Shown one piece after another: positions 6,976 to 13,092 of a stretch of 37,805 nt of DNA; position 1 is the stretch's first letter; every line of letters starts with the position of its first letter. Both the position numbers and the translations under genes were made by a program. The stretch comes from Actinokineospora sp. NBRC 105648 (GTDB lineage Bacteria; Actinomycetota; Actinomycetes; Mycobacteriales; Pseudonocardiaceae). The DNA is taken from NCBI RefSeq assembly GCF_030269645.1, contig NZ_BSTR01000068.1, forward strand, positions 1 to 37,805, read 5' to 3'. Under the pieces are notes generated by a model that was given only the letters and a program-made list of their open reading frames with translations, made no database searches and was not told the origin of the DNA.

Positions 6976-7692
6976 ATGCTCTTCATCCACGGACACCCGT
7001 TCGACCGCACCATGTGGACACCCCAACTCGACCACTTCGGCGGTACCGCGGTATCACTGCGCGGCTACCGATCGGGCCTCCCCGCCACCGGCACGACACC
7101 CTTCTCGACCTTCGCACACGACGTGGCGGGGCTGGTCCCGCCCGGGAAACCTGTCGTCCTGTGTGGACTTTCCATGGGCGGCCAGATCGCCATGGAATTC
7201 CACCGCCTGTACCCCGACCGAGTCCGAGCCCTGATCTTGGCCGACACAACAGCGCTGCCCGAAACCCCGGAAAGCCGCACCGCCCGACTGGACACAGCAG
7301 ACCGACTGCGCCGAGAGGGAATCGAGCCATACGCGCGCGAGGTGCTGGACCGAATGGTGCTACCGAGGAATGCGGAGGCCTCGGAGTTCGTACTGGAGAT
7401 GATGCTGCGAGCACCGGCAATGGGGGCGGCGGCAGCGCAACGAGGACGGGCGGACAGGCCGGACTACCGGGAGAGCTTGATGGCCAACCCGGTACCGACA
7501 CTGGTGATCGTGGGGGACCAGGACAGCTACACACCGGTCGAAGAGGCAGCGCAGATACCGGCGACGAAGCTGGTAGTCATCGAGGATGCGGCCCACCTGC
7601 CCAACTTGGAACAACCGGCCAGCTTCAACCAGGCACTGGCAGACTTCCTGAGCGAACAAGAAATCCCGCACCCACTCCGACCAATCCCTTGA
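6976..7692 (+). CDS. Alpha/beta-fold hydrolase
   Basis: A cytoplasmic alpha/beta hydrolase of 238 residues. The oxyanion loop is FIHGHPFDRTMW at the N-terminus, the nucleophile elbow is LCGLSMGGQ, the acid is in VIVGDQDSYTP, and the catalytic His is in EDAAHLPNLEQP. AAGGAGG at 6965-6971 supports the ATG at 6976. An in-frame ATG at 6940 would add 12 residues and supply more of the first beta strand that these enzymes usually have, so the start is not certain. It is divergent from, and probably regulated by, the MocR gene. The substrate is unknown; close homologues include esterases and pimeloyl-ester-type hydrolases. Confidence 0.8.
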   Translation: MLFIHGHPFDRTMWTPQLDHFGGTAVSLRGYRSGLPATGTTPFSTFAHDVAGLVPPGKPVVLCGLSMGGQIAMEFHRLYPDRVRALILADTTALPETPESRTARLDTADRLRREGIEPYAREVLDRMVLPRNAEASEFVLEMMLRAPAMGAAAAQRGRADRPDYRESLMANPVPTLVIVGDQDSYTPVEEAAQIPATKLVVIEDAAHLPNLEQPASFNQALADFLSEQEIPHPLRPIP

Positions 7693-7750
7693 TCCTTTAA
7701 TCCCTCGGTCTCTTAGTCCCTAAATCTCTAAATCTCTAATCTCTAAATGT
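7693..7750 (+). repeat. Low-complexity CTAAATCT tract
   Basis: A short run of near-tandem CTAAATCT/CTCTAAAT units, much lower in GC than the surroundings, follows directly after the hydrolase stop and ends at the left flank of hairpin copy 2. It has no coding potential. Confidence 0.6.
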
Positions 7751-7754
7751 CGAG

Positions 7755-7946
7755 CCCGCTGGTACGCAGCACCCGTTACGTTTGTGCTCGATTGGGTGGA
7801 CTGCCTTCGTGTGGGGGGAGAGTGCCGCTAAACTTGCCGGTGGTGGGGAATGCCCTTCACCCGCCCTTTTATCTCCACCGCGGTGCTCTAGGGGCCCCGC
7901 GCGAAGGCAGTCCAGCCAATCGAGCCCCACTCTTACTCGGGCAGCT
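7755..7946 (+). repeat. Hairpin element copy 2 (divergent arms)
   Basis: The core is 7786-7925, with arms 7786-7816 and 7895-7925 and inner stem 7819-7828 with 7880-7889. Compared with copy 1, five arm positions differ (ATCTAG becomes ATTGGG, CTCGC becomes CTGCC), and each change appears in both arms so pairing is kept. Of the remaining mismatches, four are G.U-type in this orientation and one is G-G. Apex block CCGCTAAACTTGCC (7825-7838) is unchanged. The left flank has CTGGTACGCAGC and CCCGTTACG; the right flank ends CGGGCAGC near 7945. Confidence 0.85.
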
Positions 7947-8003
7947 CGGACGGCGTGCCGCACACCGACCTACGGTCGACCTCGGTGGCGGCTCATCGCT
8001 GGG

Positions 8004-8225
8004 GCTGCCCGAGGAAAAGATAGGGGGCTCGATCTAGTGAACTCACTTCGCGCGGGGCCCCTAGAGCACCGCGGTGGTGAAAAAAGGGCGGGTGAAGGGC
8101 ATTCCCTACCACCGGCAAGTTTAGCGGTACTCCTCCCCCACACGAAGCGAGTCCACTAGATCGAGCATCCGTAGCGGGGCCGGCGGAACCAGCGGGTCGG
8201 CCTCACCGCTGCGGTACCAGCGGGG
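8004..8225 (-). repeat. Hairpin element copy 3 (inverted)
   Basis: The core is 8027-8166 on the minus strand, so copies 2 and 3 face each other with right ends about 100 bp apart. Outer arms are 8136-8166 and 8027-8057; the inner stem is 8124-8133 with 8063-8072. Arm mismatches are again all G.U-type when read on the minus strand. The left flank (8167-8225) contains CCGTAGCGGGG, GGGTCGGCCTCACCGCTGCGG and GTACCAGCGG, matching the flanks of copies 1 and 4. Confidence 0.85.
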
Positions 8226-8403
8226 CGGTGGCGCGGCAGGTCGCCGACCTTCCTGTCCGGTCGGCAGCTCTGCATCGCCGGCGCCGACCCACGGCGGAAC
8301 CAGACAAGCGCCTCTCGTAGATTGTTGAACAATCCTATGATTCTACGTGTGAACTTTGGGATTGTTCAACAAGAGTCCGGACTGGGTGTTCAGCGTGTCC
8401 GGA
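8226..8403. promoter_or_regulatory. Gene-free stretch with nested palindromes
   Basis: GATTGTTGAACAATC (8320-8334) is a perfect palindrome around a central base. A second, related arm, GGATTGTTCAACAA (8359-8372), makes a 14-bp inverted repeat with it across a 24-bp loop. The region also holds the minus-strand motif GAACAATC-N13-GTAGAATC (8360-8367 and 8339-8346). Such sites resemble regulator operators, but no regulated gene starts nearby: vsr ends at 8404 and nothing follows on the minus strand until the hydrolase, which is on the other strand. Confidence 0.45.
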
Positions 8404-8847
8404 CTACACAGTGGCGGGACCGTCAGTGCTTGGCCGGGCTTGGGTGCGCAGTTGCAGGACCACATCGCGGACCCGGGCGGCGGCTGCGGCTGGGTCGTCG
8501 TGCTCCCAGACCCGGACCACCGTCCAGCCCTCTTCGGCCAGTCGCGCGTCGGTGTCGCGGTCTCGGCGCTGGTTGGTCTCGATCTTGGTCCGCCAGAATT
8601 CGGCGTTGCGGCGGGGCCAGGTCGCGTGGTCAGGGCAGCCGTGCCAGAAACAACCGTCTACGAAGACCGCGACGCGGGTGGGGCCGAAGACCACGTCGGC
8701 CTCCCTGCGGACCGCGCGGACCGGTCTGCGGTGCACCCGGTAGCGCAGGCCCAGCGCGTGCAGGTGCCTGCGCAGGGCGACCTCGATGCGGGTGTCCCGC
8801 GACCGCTGCCTGCTCATCCGCGAGCGCGTCTCGTCGGTGCTCTCCAC
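8404..8847 (-). CDS. vsr: Very short patch repair (Vsr) endonuclease
   Basis: Vsr nicks next to T:G mismatches that arise by deamination of 5-methylcytosine in DNA-methyltransferase targets. The protein shows the family signature throughout: MSRQRSRDTRIEVALRR at the N-terminus, then DVVFGPTRVAVFVDGCFWHG, CPDHATWP, NAEFWRTKIETNQRRD and WTVVRVWEHD. The Asp, Trp-His and Glu positions of the PD-(D/E)XK-like core are present. Length (147-152 residues) is normal. I prefer the GTG at 8847, with GGAAGG seven bases upstream; a GTG at 8862 is also possible. No cytosine methyltransferase or restriction enzyme gene lies in this window, so it is an orphan here. Confidence 0.9.
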   Translation of the reverse strand: MESTDETRSRMSRQRSRDTRIEVALRRHLHALGLRYRVHRRPVRAVRREADVVFGPTRVAVFVDGCFWHGCPDHATWPRRNAEFWRTKIETNQRRDRDTDARLAEEGWTVVRVWEHDDPAAAAARVRDVVLQLRTQARPSTDGPATV

Positions 8848-8892
8848 AACCCCGCCTTCCACCCGCGTTTCCGCAGGTGAGGATTAAGTTCC

Positions 8893-8923
8893 GTACCCCT
8901 ACGGATACCGACCCTGATTGTTC
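8893..8923 (-). promoter_or_regulatory. GAACAATC-N13-GTAGGG promoter-like motif upstream of vsr
   Basis: On the minus strand GAACAATC (8916-8923) is followed after 13 bp by GTAGGGGTAC (8893-8902). It points toward vsr with a 5' leader of about 40 bases. The same two blocks at the same spacing occur at 24510 and 27942. The GAAC -35 is reminiscent of ECF sigma promoters; that assignment is inference. Confidence 0.4.
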
Positions 8924-9012
8924 CTCACCGGGCGTCACCCGAAAGTGACCTGCAGCGAACCGCCGCCGTCCCTGCCTAGAGGCGAGCGTTCCTGATCCGG
9001 AAAGGAACCATC

Positions 9013-10893
9013 GTGAAACGAACACCACGGTCCTGGGGTCTGATGGCTCTGGCCGCGGCCACGGTGCTGGTGCCCATCGGCACCACCATCGCGAACGCGG
9101 CCGAGTCGACCGCTGGTAGCCCGGCCAACGCCCCAGCGGCGAACTACGAGGGCTCCACTGTCCCGACCAACCTCGGCGATGTGTCCCCGTCGTTCGTCGG
9201 CGGCCAGGACGCCACCGTGAGCGAGTTCCCTGGCATCATCGCGGGCATCCGCGCGGGCGGTCCCCGGCCCGAGGGTGAGACCTGCACCGGCACCGTCGTG
9301 GCACCGCGCAAGATCCTGATCGCCGCGCACTGCGCCGACGCCGAGGGCGAGAAGAAGTTCGTCTACGGCCTCAACGACCTCAAGGACTACAAGGGCGGCA
9401 GCGGGTCCGGCTTCGCCGTCGGTGTGGTCAGCTACAAGAAGCACCCGAAGTACGTGAACTTCGACCAGGGCTACGACGTCGCGGTCGTCACGGTGGACAA
9501 GGACATCGCCCTGCAGGGCGGTGCCGCGTACCCGAAGTTCGCCACCTCCGCCGACGCGGGCGGCGCGTCCCCGGGCAAGAGCGGCCAGGGCTTCGGCTAC
9601 GGCAAGAAGGACTTCAACGACACCTCGTTCGACGCCACCCTCGACAAGGCCACCCTGCCGGTCGTCGACGGCGCGTCGGTCTGCACCGGTGTCGGCGCGG
9701 GCTTCAAGGCCGCGTACATGATCTGCGCGGGCTACTCCGACGGCCGCGTCACCATCCTGCCCGGCGACAGCGGTGGCCCGCTGGTCGTCGACGGCAAGAT
9801 CTACGGCGTCGCGTCCTGGAGCCGCTCGGACTTCAAGTGGTACTCCGTCTACGGCCGCCTCGACAACGAGATGGGCGACTGGGTCAAGTCGGAGGTCGGC
9901 ACCGTCGACCCGCCGACCGGTGACTTCGGCGTCACCGTCAACCCGACCTCCGGCTCGGTCGCGGCGGGCAAGTACCTCTCCGCCACGGTCAACACCACCG
10001 CGGGCTCGGGCGGCGCGGAGAACGCCACCCTCTCGGCCACCGGCCTGCCCAGCGGCGTGAAGGCCGTCTTCCAGCCGACCTCGGTCACCACCGGCACCGC
10101 GGCCAAGGTCACCTTCGACGCGGCCACCACCGCGGCGAACGGCACCTACGAGGTGACCATCACCGCCAGCACCTCCAGCGGCAAGACCGCCTCGGGCAAG
10201 TTCTCCCTGACGGTCACCGGCGGCGGCGACCCGCAGCCGGGCAACTTCACCCTCTCGGCCTCGCCGAGCAGCGTGAAGGTCGCCAAGGGCAAGTACGTCT
10301 CCACCACCATCAACAGCGCCGACGGCACCCGCGGCCAGAAGATCGACCTGACCGCCTCGGGCCTGCCCAGCGGCGTGAAGGCCGTCTTCCAGCCCACCAG
10401 CATCACCGCGGGCGGCTCGGCCAAGCTGACCCTGGACGCCTCGGCCACCGCGACCGCGGGCACCAGCAACGTCACCATCACCGGCACCGACGCCAACGGC
10501 AAGACGGCCACCACGACCGTCGCGCTGACCGTCGAGGGCAGCACCGAGCCCCCGACCGGCGACGTCACCGTCACCGCGACCCCGGGCTCGGGCAGCGGCT
10601 GGCAGGGCCAGCTCATCCAGACCACGGTCAAGGCGAGCGGCGGCACCGGTTCCCTGAAGCTCACCGCCACCGGTGCCCCCACCGGCACCCAGGTGACCTT
10701 CAACCCGGCCACCATCGCCCAGAACGGTTCCAGCAACGTCTGGTTCTTCACGAACTTCCAGACGCCTGTCGGCACCTACCCGATCACCATCAAGGCCACC
10801 TCGGCCGACGGCAAGACCGGCACCACCACGTTCACGCTCACCGTCACCAAGTTCGGTGCGTACAACGCCGGTCTCAACCGGAGCATGAGCTGA
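9013..10893 (+). CDS. Secreted S1-family serine protease with three Ig-like repeats
   Basis: A 626-residue exported protein. A signal peptide covers about residues 1-30 (KRTPRSWGL then a hydrophobic core ending IANAA), followed by a short propeptide; the mature protease starts near FVGGQ (61-65). The triad is His106 (IAAHC), Asp155 (GYDVAVV) and Ser253 (GDSGGP). The residue six before Ser253 is Thr, not the Asp of trypsins, and the Cys four before Ser is missing, so specificity is probably not trypsin-like. Residues about 305-400, 409-505 and 517-612 are three Ig-like beta repeats; the first two share GLPSGVKAVFQPTS, encoded by nearly identical DNA (10042-10080, 10368-10406). GTG start with AAAGGA upstream. 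It probably acts on extracellular substrates, with the repeats as spacers or binding modules. Confidence 0.88.
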   Translation: MKRTPRSWGLMALAAATVLVPIGTTIANAAESTAGSPANAPAANYEGSTVPTNLGDVSPSFVGGQDATVSEFPGIIAGIRAGGPRPEGETCTGTVVAPRKILIAAHCADAEGEKKFVYGLNDLKDYKGGSGSGFAVGVVSYKKHPKYVNFDQGYDVAVVTVDKDIALQGGAAYPKFATSADAGGASPGKSGQGFGYGKKDFNDTSFDATLDKATLPVVDGASVCTGVGAGFKAAYMICAGYSDGRVTILPGDSGGPLVVDGKIYGVASWSRSDFKWYSVYGRLDNEMGDWVKSEVGTVDPPTGDFGVTVNPTSGSVAAGKYLSATVNTTAGSGGAENATLSATGLPSGVKAVFQPTSVTTGTAAKVTFDAATTAANGTYEVTITASTSSGKTASGKFSLTVTGGGDPQPGNFTLSASPSSVKVAKGKYVSTTINSADGTRGQKIDLTASGLPSGVKAVFQPTSITAGGSAKLTLDASATATAGTSNVTITGTDANGKTATTTVALTVEGSTEPPTGDVTVTATPGSGSGWQGQLIQTTVKASGGTGSLKLTATGAPTGTQVTFNPATIAQNGSSNVWFFTNFQTPVGTYPITIKATSADGKTGTTTFTLTVTKFGAYNAGLNRSMS

Positions 10894-10910
10894 TCTGATC
10901 GGACAGGGAC

Positions 10911-10941
10911 GGCAGGCCTCCGGAACCGGGGGCCTGCCTTT
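10911..10941 (+). terminator. Hairpin terminator after the S1 protease
   Basis: GGCAGGCC (10911-10918) pairs with GGCCTGCC (10931-10938), followed by TTTCC. It lies 18 bases after the protease stop. Confidence 0.65.
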
Positions 10942-10972
10942 CCTGCGTTCTTCGCCAAGAGAGGCAGGACCG

Positions 10973-11887
10973 ATGTACCAACGCGTTGGCGAACCAGTGC
11001 CGCTGGAGACGTTCCCGACCGTGCTGTCGCGGGCGATCGAGCGCAGCGGGCTGAGCCTGGAGCACCTGCAGCGCAAGCTCGCCGCCGAGAACATCCGGGT
11101 GAGCCTCTCGACGCTGAGCTACTGGCGGCGCGGCCGCACCCGCCCGGAGCGCCCGGAGTCCCTGCGGGCGGTCGAGGTCATCGAGGACGTCCTGAAGCTG
11201 CCGCGCGGGTACCTGGTGTCGCTGCTCGGCCCGCGCAAGCCGCGCGGGCGCTGGGTGGCCCGGGGCGGCGCGGTCCGGGCGCACGACGTGCTGTGGGACA
11301 ACACCCTCGGGCTGGCGCCGGTGCTCGCCGAGCTGGACGAGCCCGCCCCCGGCGAGCTGAGCTACCTCAACGTGCACGACCAGCACTTCCTCGACCACCA
11401 GGGCCGCGACGTGCGCACCCGGGTGCGGATGCTGGTGCGGTCCGAAGTGGACGGACTGCGGTCGCTGGTGGTGCTGCACCGGGCCGACGAGTCCGACCGG
11501 GCGCTGCCGACCCTGCTGGCCTCGACCGGCTGCGCGATGGGCCGGGTGCGCTCGGTGCCGACGAGCCGGTTCACCGTCGGCGAGGTGCTCTTCGACCGGG
11601 CACTGGCCGCCGGGCAGACGGCGGTGTTCGAGTACGAGGTCCGCTGGTACGGCCAGGTCCGCGCGACCCGCTACACCCGCGGCTCGCGCCGACCGCTGCG
11701 GGACTACCTGGTGGAGGTGAACTTCCACCAGTCGGCCCTGCCGGGGTGGTGCTTCTCCTACACCCAGGAGGGGGTCGACGAGGCGGAGGTGCGCCGGGAG
11801 TCGCTGGAACTGGGCGCCTTCGGCGGTGTGCACGCGTCCGCGCAGGGCTCGGAAGCGGCCATCCTGGGCGTGCACTGGGGCTGGTGA
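10973..11887 (+). CDS. XRE-family regulator with large unknown C-terminal domain
   Basis: A 304-residue cytoplasmic protein. The N-terminal 75 residues contain an XRE-like HTH (LSRAIERSGLSLEHLQRKLA, VSLSTLSYWRRGRTRPERPE). The remaining 220 residues form a single beta-rich domain with many conserved-looking aromatic and Arg residues (DRALAAGQTAVFEYEVRW, DYLVEVNFH) that I do not recognise beyond its occurrence in actinobacterial XRE proteins. ATG start with AGAGAGGCAGG upstream. It follows the protease terminator and converges with the seven-gene minus-strand run, whose last stop is only 11 bases away. The target and ligand are unknown. Confidence 0.75.
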   Translation: MYQRVGEPVPLETFPTVLSRAIERSGLSLEHLQRKLAAENIRVSLSTLSYWRRGRTRPERPESLRAVEVIEDVLKLPRGYLVSLLGPRKPRGRWVARGGAVRAHDVLWDNTLGLAPVLAELDEPAPGELSYLNVHDQHFLDHQGRDVRTRVRMLVRSEVDGLRSLVVLHRADESDRALPTLLASTGCAMGRVRSVPTSRFTVGEVLFDRALAAGQTAVFEYEVRWYGQVRATRYTRGSRRPLRDYLVEVNFHQSALPGWCFSYTQEGVDEAEVRRESLELGAFGGVHASAQGSEAAILGVHWGW

Positions 11888-11898
11888 CGCACTGTCCA

Positions 11899-13092
11899 CT
11901 AGGGACTTATGAGTTTGTCCAGCTGGATCACCAAGGACCGGTGGCCGAACTCCCTGGCCAGCTCCCGCACATCGGCCAGGTCCACGACGTCGAGGTCGAG
12001 CTGGCGAGCCACGGCGTCCACCAGCACCTCCAGGGCCGACCGGTCGACACGGGACCGGCCGCCCAGGAACGTGTCCACCCGGGTGGTCAACGCGCGGCGA
12101 CGGGCGGTCAGGTCCGGGCACCACAGTTGGAAGAAGCCGGTGCCGCACATGACGAACGAGCCGAGTTGGTTGATCGGCACCTTGCCGCCGCGAGCGAAGT
12201 GCTTGGCGGGTAGCACAACCTGGACCAGACCGCCGGACGTGCGCGCTGAGGGGTACTCGTCCAGGCCCTTGGACCGGAACCAACGCCGGGCGCCCTCCTC
12301 GACGTCGCCCACCTTGGCGTCGCGCTCCTCCGTCGCCAGCAGCGCGACCAGATCCGGGGTCTGCTCCACGAGTTCGGACAGGTAGGGCTCCTGCTCCCCC
12401 ACCTCCTGGTTGTAGGCGAGGTGGTGCACCCGGCCGTCGGTTCCGTTGCCGCGGACCACGTACAACGGCAACAGGACTTGTTCCGGCGGCTCGACCTCCC
12501 GCGGGTTGTCGATCCGTTCGGGGAGGTTGAACAGGTCACGGCGCGGGTCGGTCGCCAGCGCGGCGAGGGCGCGGGTGTCGAAGGGGCGCAACGCGACCAG
12601 CGCCTGGAACCGCCGATCGGTCTCCATGGCGCTCAGCGGGAGCAGGGTGATCCGGTTCGAATCGTAGTAGGGCCGGGTGAGCGGGCGGGACCCGAACGCG
12701 TCGAAGTAGAGCTTGCGGCGGTCCTCCCTGGTGAGCACGTAGCGTTTCTGGTCGCGGACCGAGCGCAGGCCCAGGTCGGTGAGGGTCCAGACGCCACCGG
12801 CGTGCCGCAGGTGACCGATGGCGAACAGGGCGCGCAACGCCCGGTCGACCAGGATCGGCTCCAGCGCGAAGAACTCGGCCAGCTCGGCGGTCGTGCGCAG
12901 GCCGCCCTCGGCGATGCCGCGACTGAGGTAGCGGTCGATGAGCTCGTAGTCCTGGGCCTCGGTCACGCTCGCCGCGACGGTGACGCTCCAGATCGGCAGC
13001 AAGAGGGAGTGGATGCGTTGCGGCGTAACAGATCGGATGAAGGCAGCGTCTTCCAGCGCTCGTTGCTCGGGGTAGGGGAAAAGCTTCTTCAC
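11899..13092 (-). CDS. Unknown protein with winged-helix-like N-terminus, helicase partner
   Basis: A 397-residue protein, not recognised as a named family. Residues about 45-110 look like a winged helix (YLSRGIAEGGLRTTAELAEF, LVDRALRALFAIGHL, WTLTDLGLRSV). The rest is a mixed domain with conserved-looking motifs RRWFRSKGLDEYPSARTSGG and MCGTGFFQLWCPDLT. No signal peptide or membrane segment. The GTG start (13092) overlaps the helicase stop as GTGA, so translation is very likely coupled and the two proteins probably work together. It is the last gene of the run 20130-11899. The role could be DNA binding or regulation of the helicase; both are inference. Confidence 0.7.
   Translation of the reverse strand: MKKLFPYPEQRALEDAAFIRSVTPQRIHSLLLPIWSVTVAASVTEAQDYELIDRYLSRGIAEGGLRTTAELAEFFALEPILVDRALRALFAIGHLRHAGGVWTLTDLGLRSVRDQKRYVLTREDRRKLYFDAFGSRPLTRPYYDSNRITLLPLSAMETDRRFQALVALRPFDTRALAALATDPRRDLFNLPERIDNPREVEPPEQVLLPLYVVRGNGTDGRVHHLAYNQEVGEQEPYLSELVEQTPDLVALLATEERDAKVGDVEEGARRWFRSKGLDEYPSARTSGGLVQVVLPAKHFARGGKVPINQLGSFVMCGTGFFQLWCPDLTARRRALTTRVDTFLGGRSRVDRSALEVLVDAVARQLDLDVVDLADVRELAREFGHRSLVIQLDKLISP

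Noticed and set aside
8935..11094. Long minus-strand open frame opposite the S1 protease
   Set aside because: It mirrors the high third-position GC of the plus-strand gene, is Gly/Arg/Asp-rich, and runs against a clear signal peptide, triad and terminator on the plus strand. Similar shadow frames opposite the other proteases and the LuxR gene were rejected for the same reason.
12653..12663. GGTTCGAATCG, a tRNA T-loop-like sequence
   Set aside because: It lies inside the winged-helix-like gene, and no acceptor or anticodon stem can be drawn around it.
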